NCBI GenBank assembly: GCA_043811005.1
Contig: JBDRNO010000022.1
Location: 1-52,225, forward strand
Source of the DNA: JBDRNO01 sp043811005
Lineage (GTDB): Bacteria > Bacteroidota > Bacteroidia > NORP154
Reading direction: 5' to 3'
DNA length: 52,225 nucleotides
Shown here: positions 8,377 to 16,793 of the stretch, piece after piece
How positions within the stretch are numbered: the first letter of the stretch is position 1
How the letters are laid out: each line of letters starts with the position of its first letter
Program-made: the position numbers and the translations under genes
The notes under the pieces: model-generated
Told to the model about the DNA's origin: nothing
Database searches by the model: none
The model's input: the letters and a program-made list of their open reading frames with translations, nothing else

Positions 8377-8686
8377 GTAACGAAATAACCTAATCATTAT
8401 TGTAATCAATCAGCATCAATAATATATAGCTTTATTAGGATTTGAATATAGAATAATGAACATTAGAACAATAGAATAATGAATAAAAACAGAAAACATG
8501 ATATTGAAGAACGTCTTATCAATTTTACCATTTTAATTATGGAAGTTGATTTCAATTTTCGTTTCTAGCATAAAGACAGCTGAAAAAAAACAGTGTTCTT
8601 AGAATAAAAAAATATTCAAAATTTATAATTCGATTGTTCTAATGTTCATTATTCAAAATCTTAAAACAACCATGTTATTTCGTTAC
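8377..8686. mobile_element. Small element bounded by nested inverted repeats, carrying a dead gene
   Basis: An outer 13-bp perfect inverted repeat (GTAACGAAATAAC at 8377-8389 and its complement at 8674-8686) encloses an inner 22-bp perfect inverted repeat (8451-8472 and 8633-8654). Between the inner arms lies the remnant of a four-helix-bundle gene (8479-8602). The architecture resembles a MITE or an intervening-sequence unit. No target duplication was confirmed. Confidence 0.65.
8479..8602 (+). pseudogene. Internally deleted four-helix-bundle (23S rRNA IVS-type) protein gene
   Basis: From ATG 8479 the frame reads MNKNRKHDIEERLINFTILI, the start of the TIGR02436-type four-helix bundle family (typically KHDLEERLINF...). 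It then stops at 8566-8568. In another frame the DNA up to the TAG at 8600-8602 reads KLISIFVSSIKTAEKKQ, matching the usual C-terminus of the same family (ELISIFV.S..TA.KN). The middle of the protein, roughly 70-80 residues, is missing and the two ends are joined out of frame. The family assignment is from memory of its conserved ends. Confidence 0.65.
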
Positions 8687-8857
8687 TATTCCTTAGTGGT
8701 GATCCCTTAACTCCGCCATAAATGACGGAGTTAGTCAAAACGATGATATTATCATATGCAAAAGGACTGACTAACCCCGTCCTTTAGGGCGGGGGAATAG
8801 GTATGATACGTAAATCCGGGCTTTAGCCCGCTATTGCGACATATATAAAAAACAAAG
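8687..8857. repeat. Cluster of short hairpins upstream of second ATPase gene
   Basis: Three palindromes stand in a row: AACTCCG paired with CGGAGTT (8709-8732), CCCCGTCC paired with GGGCGGGG (8775-8794, one G-T pair) and CGGGCTTTAGCCCG (8817-8830). The GC-rich stems stand out in AT-rich surroundings. They may be REP or IS200-like remnants, or they may act as transcript processing or stability elements within the efflux operon. Confidence 0.6.
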
Positions 8858-9589
8858 ATGCTAAAAGACAGACCCATAATAACTGCCAGAGACCTCACCA
8901 AAAAATTTGGTGACTTTACCGCTAATGATAAGCTGACCTTCCATGTCAACAAAGGGGAAATATTTGGTTTCCTGGGTGCAAACGGTGCTGGAAAAACAAC
9001 AGCTATGAGGATACTATGCGGCTTATCCAAACCTACTTCAGGAGAAATTGAAGTAGCGGGTTTTAATGTTTATACCCAAACAGAAAAGATCAAAAAAAAC
9101 ATCGGCTACATGAGCCAAAGATTCTCTTTATATGAAGATCTGACAATAACTGAAAACATACGCTTTTATGCAGGGATTTACGGGTTGCCGGGGAAAACAA
9201 TTAGAGAGAGAACAGATGTATTACTCAACAAACTCCGGTTTGAGCATGCAAAAGATAAACTGATCAGGGATATACCGTTGGGCTGGAAGCAAAAACTGGC
9301 ATTCTCGATTGCCATTTTCCACAATCCCGGGATCGTGTTCTTAGACGAACCTACAAGTGGTGTTGATCCTATTACAAGACGGCAGTTCTGGGATTTAATT
9401 TATGAAGCTGCAAGCAATGATATAACAGTTTTTGTCACCACTCATTATATGGATGAGGCAGAATATTGCGACAGGGTTTCAATCATGGTAGACGGAAGAA
9501 TAGATGCTTTGGATACTCCTGAACAGTTGAAAAGAACATATAATACCGAAAATATGGATGAGGTTTTTTTGAAACTGGCAAGAGGGTAG
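8858..9589 (+). CDS. ABC transporter ATP-binding protein (YbhF C-terminal-half equivalent)
   Basis: This is the second ATPase of the exporter. Walker A is GANGAGKTT, the Q-loop region is GYMSQRFSLYEDLTITENI, and Walker B is IVFLDEPTSGVDP followed by VTTHYMDEAEYCDRV with the switch His present. The signature is degenerate (IPLGWKQKLAFSIA instead of LSGG), as in the second nucleotide-binding domain of YbhF-type proteins (LPLGW-like). The pair therefore probably forms an asymmetric heterodimer with the 7429 gene product. At 243 aa there is no C-terminal extension. It is separated from the first ATPase gene by 508 bp of repeats, unusual inside an operon. Confidence 0.9.
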   Translation: MLKDRPIITARDLTKKFGDFTANDKLTFHVNKGEIFGFLGANGAGKTTAMRILCGLSKPTSGEIEVAGFNVYTQTEKIKKNIGYMSQRFSLYEDLTITENIRFYAGIYGLPGKTIRERTDVLLNKLRFEHAKDKLIRDIPLGWKQKLAFSIAIFHNPGIVFLDEPTSGVDPITRRQFWDLIYEAASNDITVFVTTHYMDEAEYCDRVSIMVDGRIDALDTPEQLKRTYNTENMDEVFLKLARG

Positions 9590-10007
9590 GATATTAAAAA
9601 ACAGGTAACTACTCAGCCAAAGTGGTTTTTTAAAAACCACAAATGAAGATAAAAAGAATATCATAATTAGATAAACCCTCAGGATTTTTTAACTAAATTA
9701 ATTAATATAATTTTTTACTAAGAAGATACTATTCGTTTTTCATTACGTTTATGTTCTTAGAAACCCTGAGGGTTTAGATTCTAAAGAACACAAAGCATAG
9801 GGCTTGCCCTGTGTTTTATAAATAATAACTTTTAATTTAGTTATATAGAAGTTTCTCGGGTTTCAGTTTGTCGGTTTGCCGGGTATCAGTTAAAACTTTT
9901 CCAAAGTTTCAAACTTTGGAAAAGCTGTCATTTAAATGCTTTGCCAAAAAATTGCATTATAGGGTCTAATAAATAAAGTTATGTTCTCTAATTTCTACTT
10001 GACTTAA
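9590..10007. repeat. Repeat-filled gap between ATPase and permease genes
   Basis: No gene is seen. It holds a 9-bp hairpin (9622-9630 with 9632-9640), a 12-bp inverted repeat (9672-9683 with 9765-9776, word TAAACCCTCAGG), CGGGT/CAGTTTGTCGG low-complexity sequence (about 9855-9890, similar to 19280-19345), and a 14-bp perfect hairpin at 9896-9909 with 9911-9924 (CTTTTCCAAAGTTT arms). Confidence 0.7.
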
Positions 10008-11114
10008 ATGAAAAGATTCTTAGGTTTCGTTAAAAAGGAATTTTACCACATCTTCCGTGATTACCGGACTATGATCATCTTATTTGGGATGCCGGTTGCC
10101 CAACTTCTTATCTTTGGTTATGTTATTACCAATGAGATCAGAGATGCTGAAATTGCCATTTTTGACCGTTCAAAAGATCAGGTAACAAAAGAAATAACCG
10201 GCAAGATATTATCATCCGGGTACTTCCTTCTCAACAAAAACATTTCAAATATAAATGACATAGAAAAAAGCTTTAAAGAAGGCCATATCAAAGAGGTTAT
10301 AATATTTGAACCGGGTTTTGCCGCCAGGCTTGAGAGGGACAGAACCGCAAACATACAGATCCTTGCAGATGCCTCAGACGCAAATACTGCTAACCTATTG
10401 GTCAATTTTACTTCAGCGATCATTAACGATTACTTAAAAAAAAAGAACAGGCAGGTAACGCTTCCGATGCAAATTATCCCGGAAGTACGGATGATGTATA
10501 ATGAAAGTCTGAAAGGTGTCTACATGTTTGTACCGGGCACTATGGCATTAATATTAATGCTTGTTTCCGCTATGATGACATCCATCTCCATTGCCCGTGA
10601 AAAAGAGCTCGGCACAATGGAAGTGCTGCTGGTATCACCATTAAAACCCCTGCAGATAATCATCGGCAAAGTTATTCCTTATGTCGCATTATCATTTATT
10701 AATGCCGTTACGATCATACTGCTTGGTTTCTTTGTTTTCGGGCTTCCTGTCCATGGAAGCGTAGTTTTACTTCTTGGAGAGAGCATCTTATTTATAATGT
10801 TAGCATTATCATTGGGAATATTGATCTCCACGGTAGCAAAAAGCCAGCAGGTTGCTATGTTCATATCCATGTTCGCATTAATGATGCCTACAATTCTCTT
10901 GTCGGGATTCATTTTCCCGGTAGAAAATATGCCCTTGCCCTTGCAATGGTTAAGTTATATCGTACCCCCGAGGTGGTTTATTATCATAATCAAGAACATA
11001 ATGTTGAAAGGTGCCGGTTTTCAATATGTATGGAAAGAAACACTTATCCTGCTAAGTATGACTCTTTTCTTTATAGTAGTAAGTGTCAGGAAATTTAAGA
11101 TAAGATTGGAGTAA
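10008..11114 (+). CDS. ABC-2 type permease (YbhS/YbhR-like), first copy
   Basis: This is an inner-membrane permease of the ABC-2 exporter family. One N-terminal helix (around residues 20-42, TMIILFGMPVAQLLIFGYVI) is followed by a large extracytoplasmic domain (to about residue 170) and then five membrane helices. The family motif SIAREKELGTMEVLLVSPL is present around residues 195-215, and the end is a periplasmic helix and PPRWFI segment. At 368 aa the length is normal. It should pair with the 11375 product to form the transmembrane half of the efflux pump driven by the two ATPases. Confidence 0.9.
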   Translation: MKRFLGFVKKEFYHIFRDYRTMIILFGMPVAQLLIFGYVITNEIRDAEIAIFDRSKDQVTKEITGKILSSGYFLLNKNISNINDIEKSFKEGHIKEVIIFEPGFAARLERDRTANIQILADASDANTANLLVNFTSAIINDYLKKKNRQVTLPMQIIPEVRMMYNESLKGVYMFVPGTMALILMLVSAMMTSISIAREKELGTMEVLLVSPLKPLQIIIGKVIPYVALSFINAVTIILLGFFVFGLPVHGSVVLLLGESILFIMLALSLGILISTVAKSQQVAMFISMFALMMPTILLSGFIFPVENMPLPLQWLSYIVPPRWFIIIIKNIMLKGAGFQYVWKETLILLSMTLFFIVVSVRKFKIRLE

Positions 11115-11125
11115 GGACATGATTT

Positions 11126-11357
11126 AAGAACATAACATCGAAAATTGATTAAAAAGAAATATAGCCACTAATTTCACTAATTTTCACTAATTATTACTAT
11201 TTATTTTAATGTTAGATTCTAAAAACAAGAGAGATTATGTCAGAATGAATTTTATTATTTTTTATCATTATTTGTGGTTTTAAAAAATCATGCGGGTTTC
11301 GTGAAAATTAGTGTAATTAGTGGCAAAATATTGTTTAGCAAAGCGAAATTCCGATAC
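11126..11357. repeat. Family A repeat, near-complete copy between the two permease genes
   Basis: The arm AAGAACATAACATCG (11126-11140) runs through AAAGAAATATAGCCACTAAT and CACTAATTTTCACTAATT. After a short core the complementary half follows (GTGAAAATTAGTGTAATTAG, TGGCAAAA) and ends in AAATTCCGATAC (11346-11357). The same order in the opposite orientation occurs at 42054-42209. The CACTAATT and AATTAGTG halves are mutually complementary, so the element can fold back on itself. Confidence 0.75.
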
Positions 11358-11374
11358 AATTAATTAACAGTTCA

Positions 11375-12493
11375 ATGCGAACTATATTATTCATAATACA
11401 GAAAGAGTTTATACAGATTTTCAGGAACAGGACCATGTTACCTATAATCTTTATCATGCCTATTGTACAACTGATCGTACTGGTATATGCAGCAACATTA
11501 GAAATGAAGCATATTGATATGTATGTGGTTGATAATGATATGTCAGTGACATCCAGAAGGTTGATAAATAAATTCCAGGGTTCCCCGTTTTTTTATGTTG
11601 AGAACTCTTCTTTCTCAATCAAGGAAGCTGAGAATGAATTAAGAAAGGATAATGCGGATATAATCCTTCGGATTCCTGAAGGTTTTGAAAAGAAACTCGT
11701 AAGGGAGAACAGCTCAAAGCTTCAGTTATTGATCAATGCAATTAACGGGGCTGTAGCAGGATTAACAAATGCTTATTCAATGTCCGTTATTTCTGATTTT
11801 AATAAAGAAATTATTGCGGAATGGGTGAATAATCCTTCGGGATTAAAACATCAAAACATAAATATTACTTATTCATATTGGTACAATCCCGAATTGAACT
11901 ATAAAATTTATATGTTGCCCGGCATACTGGTTATCCTGGTCACGGTAATAGGCATGTTCCTGTCGGCACTGAACCTGGTCAGGGAAAAAGAAATGGGAAC
12001 GATAGAGCAGATAAATGTCACGCCAATAAGAAAATACCAGTTTATCACAGGAAAATTATTGCCATTTTGGATAATCGCATTGTTTGAATTGTCTTTTGGT
12101 TTGACTATCGGAAAAATTTTATTTGATATTCCAATGGTCGGCAGCCTGTTCCTGTTATTTTGCTTTGCCGCGATTTACCTGGTGGTTGCATTGGGAATAG
12201 GCCTTTTTATCTCAACTGTAACAAATACCCAGCAACAGGTGATGTTTCTTGCGTTTTTCTTTATGATCGTATTTATCCTGATGAGCGGTATTTTCACTTC
12301 TGTAGAAAGCATGCCCAAATGGGCGCAATCTGTTAATTACATTAATCCTTTCTCTTATTTCATGAAAGTGATCCGAATGGTCTTGCTGAAAGGTTCAGGA
12401 TTTGCTGATGTGGCAAAAGAATTCCTCTCCCTGAGCATCTATGGGATCATCATCTTAAGTTTAGCAACATGGAGGTATAGGAAAGTAACGTAA
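11375..12493 (+). CDS. ABC-2 type permease (YbhS/YbhR-like), second copy
   Basis: This is a homologue of the preceding permease with the same topology: an N-terminal helix (LPIIFIMPIVQLIVLVYAA), an extracytoplasmic domain to about residue 175, then five membrane helices. The diagnostic LNLVREKEMGTIEQINVTPI lies at about residues 200-220 and the conserved NPFSYF near the end. At 372 aa the length is normal. It is the last gene of the efflux cluster. The convergent T9SS cargo gene ends 60 bp downstream. The likely substrates are drugs, lipids or other amphiphiles, inferred only from family. Confidence 0.9.
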   Translation: MRTILFIIQKEFIQIFRNRTMLPIIFIMPIVQLIVLVYAATLEMKHIDMYVVDNDMSVTSRRLINKFQGSPFFYVENSSFSIKEAENELRKDNADIILRIPEGFEKKLVRENSSKLQLLINAINGAVAGLTNAYSMSVISDFNKEIIAEWVNNPSGLKHQNINITYSYWYNPELNYKIYMLPGILVILVTVIGMFLSALNLVREKEMGTIEQINVTPIRKYQFITGKLLPFWIIALFELSFGLTIGKILFDIPMVGSLFLLFCFAAIYLVVALGIGLFISTVTNTQQQVMFLAFFFMIVFILMSGIFTSVESMPKWAQSVNYINPFSYFMKVIRMVLLKGSGFADVAKEFLSLSIYGIIILSLATWRYRKVT

Positions 12494-12552
12494 AAGGTAG
12501 TTGTAATAAAACAAATTCGAATAGAGACAGACTTTAATTATCAGTAAATTCC

Positions 12553-15441
12553 CTACCGAATAATTATTTTTTTACTGATCATTTTATTCTCCATCAATAT
12601 TTGCAGGTTGTAAATGCCTGTTGGGTGCCCAGTCAGATTAATTCGTTTGCTGTAATTACCTGAAATATCTTCTATCTTTTCTGCAAAGATCTCCTGGCTT
12701 AATATACTGAATACTTTTAATTCAATGTCCAGTAGTTCTTTTAATTCTATTTCTATGGTTAACTCCCCTGTATTAGGATTGGGAAATATCTTAAAGCTAT
12801 TGATGAGATCATCCCGGCTTGCCGGGGCTATTCCATCGCAAATATAAACTGCCACACTATCCAATACACTATCAGTACAGCCGTTTCCATCGGTATAAGA
12901 ATAGATAATAGCGTGTGTTCCAATTCCTGCAGTATCCGGGTCAAACTGGTTGCCGTTGATACCCGTGCCGCTGAAGGCACCTCCGGATGGCGCGCCTGTG
13001 AGGATTACTGCAGCATCATTTAAACAATAACCAGTGTCTAAACCAACGATGCTGACATTCGGCAACGGGTTTACCGTTAAGGTAGAAGTAAAAACGCTGT
13101 CACAACCATTCACAGTTGTTAAGCTGTCATAATAAGTTCCGGCTATCGTCATGTAAACGCCAAACATCAATGCGCTGTCTCCTGAACATATAGTATCACC
13201 CGGTGTGTTGAAATAATAAGTTGGATTAACAATCAGATTAATGAAAATTATGCTGTCGCAACCATTGATAGTAGTTAAACTGTCATAATAGGTTCCGGCT
13301 GTCGCCTGGTAAACGCCAAATATTAATGCGCTGTCACCGGAACATAAAGTAACATCCGGTATGTTTACAGAATAATTTGGATTAACGATCAGGTTAGTGG
13401 AAAAGATACTGTCGCAACCATTGACGGTTGTTAAGCTGTCATAGTAAGTTCCTGCTGTCATCTGGTAAACGCCAAATATCAACGCGCTGTCATCGGAACA
13501 TAAAATAACATCCGGTGTGTTGTATGAATAAGTTGGGTTAACAATCAGATCAGTGGAAATTGCACTGTCACAACCATTTACAGAATACAATGTATCATAA
13601 TAAGTTCCGGTTGTTGACTGATAATCGCTAAATATTTTTGCGCTGTCACCGGTACATATATTAACATCAGTTGTGTTGGTAAAATAATTTAGGTTAACGA
13701 TCAGATCAGTGGAAATTATGCTGTCGCAACCGTTGGCAGCAACAAGGGTATCATAGTAAATACCAACAGTTACCTGATAGGCGTCTGCTAATAATGTGCT
13801 GTCTCCATCACATATATCTTCTGTTTCATATGTGACAGGTAAAGGGGGTGGTTCAATTATTATTACAAAATCTGTTGCAGTATTACCATTAACATCGGTG
13901 ATGGTAACAGGGTGAGTTCCAGCTGATAATCCTGTAGCAGCAGAACTGGTTTGCCCATCTGACCACAAGTAAGAATAAGGCGTAACACCACAGGATCCGG
14001 TTACGGAAGCAGTTCCATCTGAACCTCCGTTACAGTTCGCATCTGTTGCTGTAAAGGCAAGTGAAATGCCAAATTCAGTGACTATGGTATTAGTACTGTT
14101 TACGACTGTTGCCGTACTGCCAACAACCGCTCCGGATCCGGTAGTTGTGGTTGTAGCGCCTGTTAATGTTGCAGGAGATGTTTCAATTGTGGCAGTAGAA
14201 CTTTGATTACAACCTACGCTGTTACCATTGGAATCGATTTTTATCAGATAAACATCATTTAATCCCGCTCCGAAACTCTTAGTATAGCCGGTAATAATAT
14301 ACCCTCCATCAGATATTTGCTGAACGGACTTTCCATCATCGGTACTTGTTCCGCCAAAGGTCTTTGTCCACAGGGTATCTCCGGTGCTATCGGTCTTTAC
14401 CAGGTAAACATCATTCAATCCCGCTCCGAAACTGGAAGTAAAGCCAGCGATAATATATCCTCCGTCAGAGGTTTGTTGTACGGAGTAACCGGCATTGTTA
14501 CTTGTGCCGCCAAAGGTCTTTGTCCAAAGGATACCTCCGGTGCTGCCGGTTTTTATAAGGTAAACATCCGAGTTTCCCACTCCGAAACTATAGGTGCGTC
14601 CTGTGATAATATATCCTCCGTCAGTGGTTTGCCGGACGGAGTAACTATAATCGTTATTTGTCCCACCATAAGTCTTTGTCCACATGGTATCTCCATTGCT
14701 ATCGGTCTTTACTAAATATACATCTACCCATCCAGCTCCGAAACTATAGGTATAGCCGGTGATGATATATCCTCCGTCAGTGGTTTGCTGTACGAAGTAG
14801 CCAATATCGTTATCTGCCCCTCCATAAGTTTTTGTCCACAGGGTATCTCCTGTGCTATCGGTCTTTACAATGTAAACGTCATTCAATCCAGCTCCGAAAC
14901 TGTTAGTATAGCCGGTGATAATATATCCCCAGTCAGCGGTTTGCCGGACTGAGTAACCATATTCCCAACCTGTCCCTCCGTATGTCCTCGTCCACATGGT
15001 ATCACCGCTGTTGTTGGTTTTTACCAGGTAAACATCTACCCATCCCGCTCCGAAACTCTGGGTAGAGCCGGTGATAATATATCCTCCGTCTGCGGTTTGC
15101 TGAACGGAGTAGCCATAATCTTCATTTGTCCCACCGTATGTCTTTGTCCACAATGTATCACCGCTGCTATTGGTCTTCACCAGGTAAACATCATTCAATC
15201 CGGCTCCGAAACTTTTAGTATAACCGGTGATGATATATCCCCCTTCGGCGGTTTGCTGAACGGAGTAACCCCAATCTTCATCTATGCCGCCAAATGTTTT
15301 CTGAAAGGTTTGCTGGGCGTATGATTGATTAATGATTATTATAAATTGAATAGTCAATAATACTCCTACGCTTCCTACTTCGCTAAAGCTACGGAGGATA
15401 AAAAAGCTACGGAGCACAGGTGTAATCAATAGTTTTTTCAT
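12553..15441 (-). CDS. T9SS type A cargo: seven-repeat predicted beta-propeller plus Ig-like repeats
   Basis: This is a secreted surface protein of about 962 aa. After the signal peptide come seven tandem 52-aa repeats, each containing a GGYIITGxTxSFGAG core and a DVYLVKT strand, consistent with a seven-bladed propeller. Next comes an SprB-like module (CGVTPYSYLWSDGQT), then five repeats of about 48 aa (CSGDSALIFGVYQ ... NGCDS, two Cys each), a further Ig-like unit, and a C-terminal type A sorting domain (FKIFPNPNTGELTIEIE ... GIYNLQI). The frame is open to 15486, but Met at 15441 (MKKLLITPV) is the likely start. The signal peptide carries an in-frame repeat insertion (LRSFFILRSF). Function is unknown; adhesion or binding is inferred. 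Confidence 0.82.
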   Translation of the reverse strand: MKKLLITPVLRSFFILRSFSEVGSVGVLLTIQFIIIINQSYAQQTFQKTFGGIDEDWGYSVQQTAEGGYIITGYTKSFGAGLNDVYLVKTNSSGDTLWTKTYGGTNEDYGYSVQQTADGGYIITGSTQSFGAGWVDVYLVKTNNSGDTMWTRTYGGTGWEYGYSVRQTADWGYIITGYTNSFGAGLNDVYIVKTDSTGDTLWTKTYGGADNDIGYFVQQTTDGGYIITGYTYSFGAGWVDVYLVKTDSNGDTMWTKTYGGTNNDYSYSVRQTTDGGYIITGRTYSFGVGNSDVYLIKTGSTGGILWTKTFGGTSNNAGYSVQQTSDGGYIIAGFTSSFGAGLNDVYLVKTDSTGDTLWTKTFGGTSTDDGKSVQQISDGGYIITGYTKSFGAGLNDVYLIKIDSNGNSVGCNQSSTATIETSPATLTGATTTTTGSGAVVGSTATVVNSTNTIVTEFGISLAFTATDANCNGGSDGTASVTGSCGVTPYSYLWSDGQTSSAATGLSAGTHPVTITDVNGNTATDFVIIIEPPPLPVTYETEDICDGDSTLLADAYQVTVGIYYDTLVAANGCDSIISTDLIVNLNYFTNTTDVNICTGDSAKIFSDYQSTTGTYYDTLYSVNGCDSAISTDLIVNPTYSYNTPDVILCSDDSALIFGVYQMTAGTYYDSLTTVNGCDSIFSTNLIVNPNYSVNIPDVTLCSGDSALIFGVYQATAGTYYDSLTTINGCDSIIFINLIVNPTYYFNTPGDTICSGDSALMFGVYMTIAGTYYDSLTTVNGCDSVFTSTLTVNPLPNVSIVGLDTGYCLNDAAVILTGAPSGGAFSGTGINGNQFDPDTAGIGTHAIIYSYTDGNGCTDSVLDSVAVYICDGIAPASRDDLINSFKIFPNPNTGELTIEIELKELLDIELKVFSILSQEIFAEKIEDISGNYSKRINLTGHPTGIYNLQILMENKMISKKIIIR
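15371..15414. repeat. Palindromic repeat inside the signal-peptide coding region
   Basis: The 12-bp word AAAGCTACGGAG occurs twice (15385-15396 and 15403-15414), 18 bp apart and in frame. It is preceded by CTTCCTACTTCGCTAAAG, which resembles a Bacteroidota dispersed palindrome. It encodes the duplicated LRSF pieces within the signal peptide of the propeller protein. Confidence 0.6.
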
Positions 15442-15767
15442 GGTATGTTGTTTTAAAAAGTGCGCAAAAAACAAAAATAAGAACATAAATTCGTAATCCG
15501 ATAGCTATCGGGATTTATGGGACGGATTGATTAAAAAGTAATTTTGCCACTTATAAAACCTTTTTAAAATAAGGAATATAGATAAGTTAATTTTTTCCCG
15601 GGGACTGTTCTCTGCCTGCTGAAGCCCGAACTGTCCACAAAGCCATAACGTAGGTGGAAATGTGTAGGCAGGGGTTCTGGGTACTGGGGCTAGGTGCTGG
15701 GGATACTGGGTATTAGTCATTGGGTATCAGTCATGGTCATAGTGATTTTCAAGAGAAATCATCCCGC
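15442..15767. repeat. Intergenic: family A arm split by a CCGATAGCTATCGG palindrome
   Basis: A family A arm (15479-15496, AAGAACATAAATTCGTAA) is interrupted by a 30-nt piece (15497-15526) beginning with the TCCGATAGCTATCGGGA palindrome, then resumes with TTGATTAAAAAG. A CAAAAATA box (15472-15479; TATTTTTG on the minus strand) could serve the propeller gene. CTGGGTACTGGGG-type low-complexity sequence fills about 15662-15740. No gene is seen. Confidence 0.65.
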
Positions 15768-16724
15768 TTATATAACCATCTGCCTATCCAAAAAATCCCT
15801 GATATTCCCTTCTACTCTTCTCAACACATCAAACACATCCGATCTTTCAAATGCCTCACCGGTAAGTTTTTCATACAGTTCAATATATCTTTGCGAAACG
15901 CTGTTCACAAAATCATCGGACATGTCTGGGATCTTTTGCCCTTCCTTACCCTGAAATCCATTCTTTATCAGCCATTCCCTGACAAATTCCTTTGAGAGCT
16001 GCTTTTGCGGCTCGCCCTTTGCCAGTCTTTCTTCGTAACCCTCTTTGTAGAAATACCTGGATGAGTCTGGGGTGTGTATCTCATCTATTAAATATATGTT
16101 ACCGTTACTTTTACCGAACTCATATTTGGTATCAACCAATATCAATCCCATCTTGTCTGCAATCTCTGTTCCTCTCAGGAACAAAGCCCTTGTGTATTCT
16201 TCCAGCCGGAGGTAATCTTCTTCATCAACCAATCCCTTTTCTAGTATTTCTTCCTTAGATATATCTTCATCATGACCGACATCTGCTTTAGTTGTAGGAG
16301 TTATAATAGGTTCCAGAAACTTGTCATTTTCTCTCATCCCTTCCGGCATTGGTACTCCGCAAAGTGTTCTTTTTCCTTCCCTGTATTCTCTCCATGCATG
16401 CCCTGCAAGGCAGCCCCTGATGACCATTTCCACCTTGAACGGTTCACATTTATAGCCAATTGTAACAACAGGGTCAGGCACATCAATTATCCAGTTTGGC
16501 ACAATATCAGCCGTATCAGCCATTGCCCTGGCAGCGATCTGGTTAAGAACCTGCCCTTTATAAGGTATTCCACGCGGCAATACGACATCAAAAGCCGAAA
16601 TCCTGTCAGTGGCTATCATAACCAAAAGTTCATCATCAATAGTGTAAACTTCCCTTACTTTTCCCCTGTAAAAACTCTTTTGTCCGGAAAAGCTGAAATT
16701 CGTGTTGAGAATAGTGTTTTTCAT
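15768..16724 (-). CDS. purC: Phosphoribosylaminoimidazole-succinocarboxamide synthase (SAICAR synthase)
   Basis: This cytoplasmic enzyme joins CAIR and aspartate with ATP to give SAICAR in purine synthesis. Recognisable elements in order are YRGKVREVY (ATP lid), IATDRISAFDVVLPRGIPYKG, RGCLAGHAWREYREG with GVPMPEGM, EPIITPTTKADVGHDEDIS, VDTKYEFGKSNG and LIDEIHTPDSSRYF. It belongs to the longer SAICAR synthase group (about 310 aa). The open frame reaches 16745, but the upstream codons lie in an ATCTGTGTCATCTGT-type repeat, so Met at 16724 is preferred. It follows phoH in the same direction, with a gap of about 70 bp, and they may be co-transcribed. Confidence 0.95.
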   Translation of the reverse strand: MKNTILNTNFSFSGQKSFYRGKVREVYTIDDELLVMIATDRISAFDVVLPRGIPYKGQVLNQIAARAMADTADIVPNWIIDVPDPVVTIGYKCEPFKVEMVIRGCLAGHAWREYREGKRTLCGVPMPEGMRENDKFLEPIITPTTKADVGHDEDISKEEILEKGLVDEEDYLRLEEYTRALFLRGTEIADKMGLILVDTKYEFGKSNGNIYLIDEIHTPDSSRYFYKEGYEERLAKGEPQKQLSKEFVREWLIKNGFQGKEGQKIPDMSDDFVNSVSQRYIELYEKLTGEAFERSDVFDVLRRVEGNIRDFLDRQMVI

Positions 16725-16793
16725 ATTTAATAATATCTGTGTCATCTGTAAAATCTGTGGTTTCAGTACATTGACGAATTTACAAAGTTGAGC

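Noticed and set aside
8687..8857. IS200/IS605 insertion sequence
   Set aside because: The hairpins resemble such ends, but no TnpA or TnpB coding sequence is present and no clear boundaries can be defined.
11126..11357. CRISPR-like array from the repeated CACTAATT words
   Set aside because: The words are short, unevenly spaced and self-complementary, without unique spacers or cas genes.
14317..14715. Open frames antisense to the propeller and adhesin repeat regions
   Set aside because: They follow the repeat periodicity of the real gene on the other strand and have no independent domain signals.
16272..16730. 152-aa frame antisense to purC
   Set aside because: Composition is Cys/His/Phe rich and random-looking, and it lies fully within the strongly supported purC gene.
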